From Streptococcus infantis (lineage in GTDB: Bacteria; Bacillota; Bacilli; Lactobacillales; Streptococcaceae), in the NCBI RefSeq assembly GCF_019929575.1, contig NZ_JAHZPU010000014.1, positions 1-49,491 on the forward strand: DNA of 49,491 nt. The letters are read 5' to 3'. The position numbers and the translations under genes are program-made. Below are positions 24,587 to 32,312 of this stretch, in pieces. A model generated the notes under the pieces. It searched no databases. It saw nothing but the letters and a program-made list of their open reading frames with translations, and was not told where the DNA came from. The first letter of the stretch is position 1, and each line of letters starts with the position of its first letter.

Positions 24587-25663
24587 TTAAAAACGATTTT
24601 TCCAGGCTTGGAAGCGAGCATCCAGTAGGAGTTGTGTCAGATTTTTTAAGATTTCGACTTGCTCGGGCTCCAGTGTCTGGGCTTGAGAAACAAGTTGTTG
24701 AATGTGTTCAATAGCATTTCTAGAAGATAAATCGTTGATAGAAGTGATTCCAGATTCTAGGATGGTTCCGAAAAAGAGATCAAAATAGAGCTCTAGTTCT
24801 TCATCGGGCACACTGTCCACCCATTCTTTAAGAGCGTCTTTGATTTGCAGACTTTCGCTACTAATTTCCTCTAGTTGGACAAAGTGGTGTCCTTCAGTTA
24901 GCCAGCTAAAGGTATTGTGTTGAGCGATTCCACCGAGAGCCGTAGATTTGACGACGGTAGGAGTATCAGGAACTTCTAGCATCATGCCGATGACAGAACC
25001 TTGTGGGACATAACGGTGAAATTTAGGGATAACATCTTGATAACCAGTCGTTTCTGTCAGATGAGCCTGCAAACCAGGAGCATCGTAGGTATAAACTGCT
25101 GATATCTTTTCCTGCAATTCAGGCTGGATTTGACTTGCAGCAAAGACGGCTAGATTTCCACCTTTAGAATGCCCAGCAAGAAGTACTTTTTGTTTTGGAT
25201 ATTGTTTAAAGAAATCTTCCAAGTATTCAAGAGCATCCTTTTGGGCAGGGATTTCCTTCATATAGGTCATATGGAAATCTTCCTTCCAGCCAATAATACT
25301 GTCGTCTGTGCCACGAAAGACAATCAGATAAGTATCTAGGTTCAGACGATAGGTCATAGCAGCGAACTGCTTTTGAAGTTCTGTGTCGACCTCGTTAACA
25401 AGATTAGAAAGTTTGCTATTTTTAAAACGTTTGTGTTGGGATAACTGATCGAGGAGCTGAAGCCGTTCTTTATTGGTCAACATGGTACTTTCTCTAGGGA
25501 CGCGTGTTGCAACATCGCTTAAACGATTGACGGATTGGTCCAACAAGTTATCAAAAGACAGGTAGGTCAGCTCTGTCAAAGCAAGTACATCCAGTTCATT
25601 TAAGGGAATATCATAAAAAGAATCGTATTGAACGTCAGTTAGGTAGTCAAAAATATTGGCCAT
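24587..25663 (-). CDS. Lipase-like alpha/beta hydrolase (DUF2974 family)
   Basis: A 358-residue cytoplasmic protein of the Mbeg1-like/DUF2974 family. The nucleophile elbow GHSKGG is present with Ser166, preceded by YLIVFRGTDDSIIGWKEDF, the lipase-3-like oxyanion region. A catalytic His may be in TEGHHFVQL near residue 258. No signal peptide is seen. AAGGAG precedes the ATG. The substrate is unknown. It stands alone between the MBL gene and the divergent response-regulator gene. Confidence 0.8.
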   Translation of the reverse strand: MANIFDYLTDVQYDSFYDIPLNELDVLALTELTYLSFDNLLDQSVNRLSDVATRVPRESTMLTNKERLQLLDQLSQHKRFKNSKLSNLVNEVDTELQKQFAAMTYRLNLDTYLIVFRGTDDSIIGWKEDFHMTYMKEIPAQKDALEYLEDFFKQYPKQKVLLAGHSKGGNLAVFAASQIQPELQEKISAVYTYDAPGLQAHLTETTGYQDVIPKFHRYVPQGSVIGMMLEVPDTPTVVKSTALGGIAQHNTFSWLTEGHHFVQLEEISSESLQIKDALKEWVDSVPDEELELYFDLFFGTILESGITSINDLSSRNAIEHIQQLVSQAQTLEPEQVEILKNLTQLLLDARFQAWKNRF

Positions 25664-25733
25664 GAGAACTCCTTTCTTTACTTTTATCTTATCAGATTTG
25701 CATCAATTTCGCTAGTAGTGAGGAGAATTTTGC

Positions 25734-25739
25734 TATAAT
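25734..25739 (+). promoter_or_regulatory. Extended -10 promoter of the first Bce-type regulator operon
   Basis: TGCTATAAT ends 19 bp before the response-regulator ATG; GGAGGAG is the ribosome-binding site. No clear -35, so this is an extended -10 type. Confidence 0.6.
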
Positions 25740-25758
25740 ATAGAAAAAGGAGGAGCAG

Positions 25759-26436
25759 ATGCATAAGATTTTACTAGTAGAAGATGATCCAGTTATCCGT
25801 CAACAAGTTGGGAAAATGCTCTCCGAATGGGGATTTGAGGTAGTCATGGTAGAAGACTTCATGGAGGTTCTAACACTATTTGTTCAGTCTGAACCTCATC
25901 TGGTTCTCATGGATATCGGCTTGCCTCTCTTTAATGGCTATCATTGGTGCCAGGAAATTCGCAAGATTTCCAAGGTTCCTATTATGTTTCTGTCTTCCAG
26001 AGACCAGGCTATGGACATTGTGATGGCTATCAACATGGGGGCGGATGATTTTGTGACCAAGCCCTTTGATCAACAGGTTCTTTTAGCCAAGGTACAGGGC
26101 TTATTGCGTCGTTCCTATGAGTTTGGACGGGATGAAAGTCTCTTAGAGTATGCTGGGGTTATCCTCAATACCAAGTCTATGGATGTACATGTCAATGGCA
26201 AAGCTATCAGTTTAACCAAGAATGAATTTCAGATTTTACGTGTTTTGTTTGAGCATGCGGGAAATATCGTAGCGCGTGACGACTTGATGCGGGAGCTTTG
26301 GAATAGTGACTTTTTTATCGATGATAATACCTTATCCGTTAATGTCGCCCGTCTGCGTAAGAAATTGGAAGAAGAAGGTTTGATTGGTTTTATTGAAACC
26401 AAGAAAGGAATAGGATACGGGTTAAAACATGCTTGA
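25759..26436 (+). CDS. OmpR-family response regulator, BceR-like
   Basis: A 225-residue regulator: receiver domain with phospho-acceptor Asp52 (VLMDIGLP), conserved Lys101 (TKPF), then a winged-helix DNA-binding domain from about residue 130 (ISLTKNEFQILRVLFEHAGNIVARDDLMRELW). It overlaps the kinase gene by 8 bp. The kinase type and the adjacent ABC transporter place it in the BceR group, which switches on a peptide-antibiotic exporter. The likely target is the TTACA-N4-TGTAA site at 27500. The protein resembles pneumococcal RR01. Confidence 0.9.
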   Translation: MHKILLVEDDPVIRQQVGKMLSEWGFEVVMVEDFMEVLTLFVQSEPHLVLMDIGLPLFNGYHWCQEIRKISKVPIMFLSSRDQAMDIVMAINMGADDFVTKPFDQQVLLAKVQGLLRRSYEFGRDESLLEYAGVILNTKSMDVHVNGKAISLTKNEFQILRVLFEHAGNIVARDDLMRELWNSDFFIDDNTLSVNVARLRKKLEEEGLIGFIETKKGIGYGLKHA

Positions 26437-27403
26437 TTTCAAAAGTTTTTTTCTAGCTTATATCCGTTCGCGTAGCCGTTTTTTCGTGTTTATTCTCTTA
26501 CTTACAGGTTTACTTTTTCTCTTTGAGGTCTTATTTGATAACCAAGTGCCTTACTTTAACTATTTCTTCTTTCTATCTACCTTTTTGACACTTCTGTTTT
26601 TGGTCTATGATTTCTTGATAGAATTGCAACGCTATCGTAAGGAATTGTTTTACGGAAAAAGAGAAGCCAAGTCACCAATGGAGGCACTACTAACTGAAAA
26701 ATTAGAGAAAAGTGAAGAAGAACTCTACCAAAAGAAATCAGATGCGGAAAACCGCTATAATGATTTGGTGGATTACTATACACTCTGGGTTCATCAGATA
26801 AAAACTCCAATTGTGGCCAGTAAACTCCTCGTGAGCGAGGTGGCAGATCGCCAATTGAAGCAACAGCTAGAACAGGAGATTTTTAAGATTGATTCCTATA
26901 CCAACCTCGTTCTCCAATACCTACGCTTAGAGAGCTTCCATGATGATCTGGTGTTGAAGAAAGAAAATGTGGAGGATTTGGTCAAGGAAGTTATTCGCAA
27001 ATATGCCATTTTCTTTATCCAGAAAGGATTAAGTGTTAATCTGCATGACTTGGATAGAAGCATTGTGACGGATAAAAAATGGCTGTTAGTAGTTATTGAA
27101 CAAATCCTTTCAAATAGCCTCAAGTACACAAATGAAGGTGGGGTTGAAATCTACATGGAAGGTTCAGACCTTTGTATCAAAGATACTGGGATTGGTATCA
27201 AAAACAGCGATCGGTTGCGAGTCTTTGAACGTGGATTTTCAGGATATAATGGTCGAATGACCCAGCAGTCATCTGGACTTGGGCTCTATCTAACCCAGAA
27301 AATCAGCCAAGAATTAGGACATCAGATTCAAATAGAATCCGAACTTGGGCAAGGAACAACTGTGAGGATTAAGTTCTCTGAAGTGAATTTACTGATTGAA
27401 TGA
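26429..27403 (+). CDS. Intramembrane-sensing histidine kinase, BceS-like
   Basis: A 324-residue kinase with two N-terminal membrane helices (about 15-36 and 42-64) and almost nothing outside the membrane (the loop is about five residues), the defining trait of BceS-type kinases that sense through their partner ABC permease. Phospho-acceptor His122 in WVHQIKTP; N-box EQILSNSLKYTNEGG; G-boxes DTGIGI and SSGLGLYL. All catalytic parts are intact. It overlaps the regulator gene and is followed by 198 bp with an operator before the small peptide gene. Confidence 0.92.
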   Translation: MLDFKSFFLAYIRSRSRFFVFILLLTGLLFLFEVLFDNQVPYFNYFFFLSTFLTLLFLVYDFLIELQRYRKELFYGKREAKSPMEALLTEKLEKSEEELYQKKSDAENRYNDLVDYYTLWVHQIKTPIVASKLLVSEVADRQLKQQLEQEIFKIDSYTNLVLQYLRLESFHDDLVLKKENVEDLVKEVIRKYAIFFIQKGLSVNLHDLDRSIVTDKKWLLVVIEQILSNSLKYTNEGGVEIYMEGSDLCIKDTGIGIKNSDRLRVFERGFSGYNGRMTQQSSGLGLYLTQKISQELGHQIQIESELGQGTTVRIKFSEVNLLIE

Positions 27404-27492
27404 AAAGAATTGTGAAGAGCTTGGAAGAAACCTTTCAAGCTCTTATTTAGACCTTTATATAGTGAGAAAAAAGGCTTCAATTAGATAAAAAA

Positions 27493-27520
27493 TTTAATCT
27501 TACAAAAATGTAAGATTAAA
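27493..27520 (+). promoter_or_regulatory. Bce-type operator upstream of the 37-aa gene and transporter
   Basis: A perfect inverted repeat, TTTAATCTTAC and GTAAGATTAAA around AAAAAT. Its core TTACA-AAAA-TGTAA (27500-27513) fits the BceR-family consensus TNACA-N4-TGTAA exactly. No T-run follows, so it is unlikely to be a terminator. The promoter is not certain: TAAACT (27568-27573) or TATGTT (27538-27543) could be the -10, both without a good -35. Confidence 0.7.
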
Positions 27521-27601
27521 GTCCTCTTTTGTAAGGTTATGTTATGGCAAGACCTCTTTTTTTGGAGTAAACTTAGAGCATAAAGAAAAAGGAGAGGAAC
27601 C

Positions 27602-27715
27602 ATGAAAACAATTTTACAAAAGAAACATACAAGTAAGCCGAGTCCAAAGGATATCGAGCGAGTTCAAATCGGCATCGAAATGATGCAAGCTCAGTTTCAA
27701 TTAATGGGATATTAA
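27602..27715 (+). CDS. 37-residue small protein at the head of the ABC operon
   Basis: ATG 27602 to TAA 27715 encodes 37 residues that begin MKTILQKKHTSKPSPKDIER and end in MMQAQFQLMGY. GGAGAGG stands 4 nt before the ATG. The protein is basic at the N-terminus and can form a helix from about residue 15 on; it has no signal peptide or membrane segment. The transporter ATPase starts 15 bp later, so it is the first gene of a three-gene operon behind the Bce operator. I recall a similar small open frame before the pneumococcal SP_0912-0913 transporter. Function unknown: a regulatory or accessory subunit or a translated leader are all possible. Confidence 0.75.
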   Translation: MKTILQKKHTSKPSPKDIERVQIGIEMMQAQFQLMGY

Positions 27716-27730
27716 AAAGGAGAAGTTAAA

Positions 27731-28489
27731 ATGACACTATTAGATGTAAAACACGTTCAAAAGATTTATAAAACTCGCTTTCAAGGCAACCAAGTAGAAG
27801 CCCTGAAAGATATTCACTTTACCGTTGAAAAAGGCGACTACGTCGCTATCATGGGTGAGTCTGGATCTGGTAAATCTACTCTACTCAATATTCTTGCTAT
27901 GCTTGACAAGCCAACGCGTGGCCAGGTCTTCCTAAACGGAACTGACACAGCTACCATTAAAAATTCAGAAGCATCAAGCTTCCGTCGTGAAAAGTTAGGC
28001 TTTGTCTTCCAAGACTTCAATTTGTTAGATACGCTTTCTGTTAAAGACAATATCTTACTCCCTTTGGTATTGTCTAGAAAGCCTATTACAGAAATGATGA
28101 AAAAATTGGTCGTGACGGCCGAAAATCTTGGCATCAATCAATTGCAGGAGAAGTACCCTTATGAAATCTCTGGTGGACAAAAACAACGGGTTGCAGTTGC
28201 ACGGGCTATCATCACAGAACCAGAAATTCTTCTTGCGGACGAGCCAACAGGAGCCCTAGACTCTAAATCATCTGCAGCCCTCCTTGATATCTTTGATCAG
28301 ATCAACGAGCAAGGACAGACCATTCTCATGGTAACCCACTCAACAGCTGCGGCCAGCCGTGCAAAACGTGTTCTTTTCATCAAGGACGGTATTCTCTATA
28401 ATCAAATTTATCGAGGTGAAAAGACGGATCGTCAGATGTTCCAAGAAATCTCTGACACTTTGACTGTTATGGCAAGTGAGGTGAACTAG
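27731..28489 (+). CDS. Bce-type peptide-antibiotic ABC transporter ATPase
   Basis: A 252-residue ATPase of the MacB/LolD/BceA class. Walker [10 protein letters not shown] (about residues 40-48), Q-loop [14 protein letters not shown], signature [14 protein letters not shown], Walker [15 protein letters not shown], switch His THST. AAAAGGAG precedes ATG 27731. The permease begins 1 bp after its stop. With the upstream kinase and regulator it should form a sensing and detoxification system against cell-wall-active peptides such as bacitracin or lantibiotics. Confidence 0.92.
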   Translation: MTLLDVKHVQKIYKTRFQGNQVEALKDIHFTVEKGDYVAIMGESGSGKSTLLNILAMLDKPTRGQVFLNGTDTATIKNSEASSFRREKLGFVFQDFNLLDTLSVKDNILLPLVLSRKPITEMMKKLVVTAENLGINQLQEKYPYEISGGQKQRVAVARAIITEPEILLADEPTGALDSKSSAALLDIFDQINEQGQTILMVTHSTAAASRAKRVLFIKDGILYNQIYRGEKTDRQMFQEISDTLTVMASEVN

Positions 28490-28490
28490 T

Positions 28491-30479
28491 ATGTTTCGAT
28501 TAACCAATAAGCTGGCCATATCCAACTTAATCAAAAACCGCAAACTCTATTATCCGTTTGCTTTGGCTGTCATTTTGGCAGTCACTATCAGCTATCTCTT
28601 TTACTCTCTGACCTTCAATCCTAAGATTGCGGAAATCCGTGGAGGATCCACCATTCAAGCTACTCTAGGATTTGGTATGTTTGTCGTCACCCTTGCGTCA
28701 GCCATTATCGTCCTTTATGCTAATAGTTTTGTTATGAAAAACCGCTCCAAGGAGTTAGGGATTTATGGTATGTTGGGCTTGGAGAAGCGTCATCTGATCA
28801 GTATGACCTTTAAAGAGTTGGTGATATTTGGAATTCTAACTGTTGGAGCAGGTATCGGTGTTGGAGCCTTGTTTGACAAGTTGATTTTCGCGTTCTTGCT
28901 TAAACTAATGAAATTAAAGGTTGAGATGGTCGCTACCTTCCAGATGAAAGTTGTCATTACAGTACTTGTTGTCTTTGGTTTGATTTTCCTAGGCCTCATG
29001 TTTCTGAATGCCCTTCGAATCGCCCGTATGAATGCCCTCCAGCTCTCGCGTGAGAAAGCAAGCGGAGAGAAAAAAGGTCGCTTCCTTCTTCTCCAAACCA
29101 TTCTTGGTTCCATTAGCTTAGGGATTGGCTATTATCTTGCCCTTACAGTAAAAGATCCTCTTACAGCCCTAACAACATTTTTCCTAGCTGTTTTGCTGGT
29201 TATCTTTGGTACTTATCTTTTGTTCAATGCAGGGATTACAGTTTTCCTTCAAATATTAAAGAAAAATAAAAAATACTATTACCAACCAAATAATCTCATC
29301 TCAGTGTCCAACTTGATTTTCCGTATGAAGAAAAATGCGGTTGGACTAGCAACTATCGCAATTTTGTCAACAATGGTTTTGGTAACCATGTCAGCAGCAA
29401 CAAGCATTTTCAATGCCTCAGAAAGCTTTAAAAAAGTGATGAATCCGCATGACTTTGGAATTACTGGACAAAATGTTGAAAAAGAAGATTTGGACAAACT
29501 CTTGAGCCAGTTTGCAAGTGACAAAGGTTATAGTGTCAAAGAGAAAGAAGTTCTTCGTTACAGTAACTTTGGTGTTGCAAATCAAGAAGGAACCAAGTTA
29601 ACCATTTTTGAAAAAGGACAAAACCGTGTCCAACCAAAAACAGTTTTCATGGTATTTGACCAAAAAGATTATGAAAATATGACTGGTCAAAAACTTTCTC
29701 TATCAGGCAATGAGGTCGGACTCTTTGCTAAGAATGATGGACTAAAAGGACAGAAAAACCTAACTTTAAATGACCATCAATTTTCTGTAAAAGAAGAATT
29801 TACTAGAGATTTCATTGTTAACCATGTCCCAAATCAGTTTAATATTTTTACTGCTGATTACAATTATCTTGTTGTTCCAGATTTACAAGCCTTTTTGGAC
29901 CAATTCTCAGATTCGGCTATCTATAATCAGCTTTACGGTGGGATGAATGTAAATATCAGTGAAGAAGAACAAATCAAGGTCGCTGAAGAATATGAAAAAT
30001 CCTTACAAAAGTTTAATGCTCAATTAAACACTGAAGGTAGCTATGTGTATGGTAGCAATCTAGCAGATGCTAGTGCTCAAATGAGTGTCCTCTTTGGCGG
30101 TGTCTTCTTTATTGGTATTTTCCTATCCATTATCTTTATGGTCGGAACCGTTCTAGTCATCTACTACAAACAAATTTCTGAAGGATATGAAGACCGTGAG
30201 CGCTTTGTTATCCTGCAAAAAGTTGGCTTAGACCAAAAACAAATCAAGCAAACTATTAACAAGCAAGTTTTGACTGTCTTCTTCCTTCCGCTAATCTTCG
30301 CCTTTCTACATTTGGCCTTTGCTTATCACATGTTAAGTTTGATTCTCAAGGTTATCGGAGTTATCGATACAGCCATGATGTTAACCGTAACACTTTCTAT
30401 TTGTGGTATCTTTGCCCTCATCTACGTACTTATCTTTATGATTACTTCAAGAAGTTATCGTAGAATTGTTCAAATGTAA
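28491..30479 (+). CDS. Bce-type ABC transporter permease (FtsX family)
   Basis: A 662-residue permease with the BceB layout: about ten membrane helices, two FtsX domains and one large extracellular domain of roughly 200 residues (about 315-520) between helices 7 and 8, which is thought to bind the peptide or its lipid-cycle complex. The helix-flanking segment MKNRSKELGIYGMLGLEKRHL and the C-terminal DRERFVILQKVGLDQKQIKQ are the paired coupling regions. Expected partner of the kinase at 26429, which senses through transport activity. A MITE-like repeat follows its stop. Confidence 0.92.
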   Translation: MFRLTNKLAISNLIKNRKLYYPFALAVILAVTISYLFYSLTFNPKIAEIRGGSTIQATLGFGMFVVTLASAIIVLYANSFVMKNRSKELGIYGMLGLEKRHLISMTFKELVIFGILTVGAGIGVGALFDKLIFAFLLKLMKLKVEMVATFQMKVVITVLVVFGLIFLGLMFLNALRIARMNALQLSREKASGEKKGRFLLLQTILGSISLGIGYYLALTVKDPLTALTTFFLAVLLVIFGTYLLFNAGITVFLQILKKNKKYYYQPNNLISVSNLIFRMKKNAVGLATIAILSTMVLVTMSAATSIFNASESFKKVMNPHDFGITGQNVEKEDLDKLLSQFASDKGYSVKEKEVLRYSNFGVANQEGTKLTIFEKGQNRVQPKTVFMVFDQKDYENMTGQKLSLSGNEVGLFAKNDGLKGQKNLTLNDHQFSVKEEFTRDFIVNHVPNQFNIFTADYNYLVVPDLQAFLDQFSDSAIYNQLYGGMNVNISEEEQIKVAEEYEKSLQKFNAQLNTEGSYVYGSNLADASAQMSVLFGGVFFIGIFLSIIFMVGTVLVIYYKQISEGYEDRERFVILQKVGLDQKQIKQTINKQVLTVFFLPLIFAFLHLAFAYHMLSLILKVIGVIDTAMMLTVTLSICGIFALIYVLIFMITSRSYRRIVQM

Positions 30480-30491
30480 AACAGAAACATC

Positions 30492-30678
30492 AAAAAAGAG
30501 AGTGGGACAGAAATCGTTAATTCGTTAGAATTCGATTTCGTCGTCCCACCTCCGCACAGTTGAGTAGGGCTGTAAAAGCTGATGAAATCAGCGTAGTAGA
30601 GCCCACTCAACCACTGCGTCTTGCTCGACAATCCAAAGACAATTGAGAGGCTAGGACTTTTGTCCCATCCTCTTTTTT
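30492..30678. repeat. 187-bp MITE-like repeat with 21-bp inverted ends
   Basis: The ends 30492-30512 and 30658-30678 are inverted repeats that agree at most of their 21 positions (core AAAAAAGAG, GGGACA). Inside are hairpins: GTGGGAC/GTCCCAC, then GTTGAGT-GGGCT with AGCCC-ACTCAAC (about 30560-30614) around CTGAT/ATCAG. No open frame. It resembles small dispersed repeats common in mitis-group intergenic DNA, but I cannot name it. It may also terminate the transporter transcript. Confidence 0.7.
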
Positions 30679-30680
30679 AG

Positions 30681-30770
30681 TAGCTGGGATTTTGTCCCAG
30701 GTTTTATCTCTTATTTCTCAATACGTGATTTGTTGGCGATATCAGCTAGGATTGCTGCTACAAACTCATC
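30681..30770 (-). pseudogene. thrS: Orphan 3' end of a threonyl-tRNA synthetase gene
   Basis: On the minus strand 19 codons plus stop (30711-30770) read DEFVAAILADIANKSRIEK, nearly the same as the end of the intact ThrS ([19 protein letters not shown] at 32313). The match continues past the stop for 30 bp (TAGCTGG...CCCAGGTTTTAT at 30681-30710 and 32282-32312). Upstream of the Asp codon the match stops. It is a diverged second copy of the thrS end, about 1.6 kb from the true one, with the DUF389 gene between them. Confidence 0.85.
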
Positions 30771-30907
30771 ATGTTTAAACATTAAAAAGGTATCTACTTT
30801 CAGAGGAGATATCGTTTTTCTTTTTCTTCGGATAAGGATACAAAAATTTCTTCCTTTCTCTATCTTTTAAATTGATTGAGTTCTTCAGAGAAAGGTTGTA
30901 AAATTTT

Positions 30908-30916
30908 TGATATAAT
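30908..30916 (+). promoter_or_regulatory. Extended -10 promoter of the DUF389 gene
   Basis: TGATATAAT (TATAAT at 30911-30916) without a good -35. Bases 30771-30907 hold no other feature I can support. Confidence 0.5.
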
Positions 30917-31058
30917 ATCAAGGATGGACTGATGGATATTTAAAAGATAATGTTCAAAAGAATGACAAGTGAGAATTAAAAATATGTCAAATTGGACAGA
31001 TGTCTCTCTACTATCATCCATGCAGAAACAAGATTATATGAAATAAAAGGAGTAACCA

Positions 31059-32171
31059 ATGACCGGAAACTATTCAACACGTGAATACCGTGAAAAATTA
31101 TATGATGATCTTCATGTTCGATTAAGAGATACATTGATTTTGATGTGTTCGATTTTTATTGCCTCTATAGGTCTAAATATGAATTCAACAGCTGTCATTA
31201 TTGGAGCCATGCTGATTTCCCCTCTTATGACACCGATTGTTGGATTGGGGTTTGGTTTAGCTATTTTTGATACGCGTTTAATCAAGCAATCTCTAGAGGT
31301 TTTATTTACTCAAGTATTGGTCAGTTTGCTTGTCTCGACTCTGTATTTCTGGATTTCTCCCTTATCTTATGCAAGTAGCGAGTTGATTGCACGAACATCT
31401 CCAACCATTTGGGATGTTCTCATTGCTATTGCTGGTGGGATAGCAGGAGTAATTGGTTCAAGGAAAAAAGAAGCAAACAATATCGTGCCTGGAGTAGCCA
31501 TCGCAACAGCTCTGATGCCACCTATCTGTACTGCAGGCTATGGTTTAGCTAATGGAAATGTACGGTTTTTATCTGGGGCTCTCTATCTTTTCTTGATTAA
31601 CTGTGTCTTTATCATGCTAGCCAACATTGTTGGAACAAGAATTTTGATGAGAAAAACTCCCTTAAGTTCATTTAAAGAGCTAAACATTAAAATGAAAATT
31701 GGCTTGATATCCTTGATTGTATTATTGGTTCTTCCAGCCAGCTATTCAGCAGTCACTCTGACGATGGATCAAGCGCGAAAAGAAGGGATTAAACAGTTTG
31801 TAGGAAAAGAGTTCGCCAACCATACGGTCATTAATCAAGTCTACAAGTCTAGGGACAATGAATTGGTCTTGACAGTTGTTGGAGATCCGATTTCAGAAGA
31901 AGAATTAGAAACAATCCGCCAAAAACAAGCCTCTTACGGTATTCAAACTGTTCAATTGAAAGTCAAGCAATTCAACAATTCGACAAAATTAGATAGTGAG
32001 ACGATCAAGGAATTTTACGAAAACATTGACAAGTTATCGATCAAAAACTCTCTGAAAAAGATTCACAAAACGATCGCGCAAAAGAAAATGAAGCAGACAA
32101 GGACTGAGATAGTCAACTTATCTAACTCATGGAAGCAAATCTTGGGAGGATATCCTATATCCAAAAGTTAA
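31059..32171 (+). CDS. DUF389 family membrane protein
   Basis: A 370-residue protein of the DUF389 family (uncharacterised hydrophobic domain). Six or so membrane helices lie between about residues 25 and 235; the conserved start LRDTLILMCSIFIASIGLNMNSTAVIIGAMLISPLMTPI and the central NNIVPGVAIATALMPPICTAGYGL are family hallmarks. The last 130 residues are soluble and charged. Function is unknown; transport or envelope stress has been suggested for relatives. AAAAGGAG precedes the ATG. It is framed by the orphan and the intact thrS 3' ends, so it looks inserted into the locus. Confidence 0.85.
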   Translation: MTGNYSTREYREKLYDDLHVRLRDTLILMCSIFIASIGLNMNSTAVIIGAMLISPLMTPIVGLGFGLAIFDTRLIKQSLEVLFTQVLVSLLVSTLYFWISPLSYASSELIARTSPTIWDVLIAIAGGIAGVIGSRKKEANNIVPGVAIATALMPPICTAGYGLANGNVRFLSGALYLFLINCVFIMLANIVGTRILMRKTPLSSFKELNIKMKIGLISLIVLLVLPASYSAVTLTMDQARKEGIKQFVGKEFANHTVINQVYKSRDNELVLTVVGDPISEEELETIRQKQASYGIQTVQLKVKQFNNSTKLDSETIKEFYENIDKLSIKNSLKKIHKTIAQKKMKQTRTEIVNLSNSWKQILGGYPISKS

Positions 32172-32236
32172 TGGATAGAAAGAATTATTGATGAGGATAC
32201 TATTTGTGGTGGTTTGCCTAATCACTACTAACTCAG

Positions 32237-32285
32237 GCTAAATAAAGAAGCAACAACGTTTTCAGTTGTTGCTTCTTTATTTAGC
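32237..32285. terminator. Perfect 21-bp stem, bidirectional terminator
   Basis: The 21-bp arms 32237-32257 and 32265-32285 (CTAAATAAAGAAGCAACAAC and its complement) match without a mismatch around GTTTTCA. It lies between the converging DUF389 and thrS genes. It has no long T-run, so termination is inferred. Confidence 0.7.
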
Positions 32286-32312
32286 TGGAATTTTTATCCC
32301 AGGTTTTATCGT

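Noticed and set aside
27493..27520. The palindrome as terminator of the kinase gene
   Set aside because: No T-run on either side (GTCCTCTTTT begins after a gap), and its core fits the Bce operator consensus exactly; a terminator role cannot be fully excluded.
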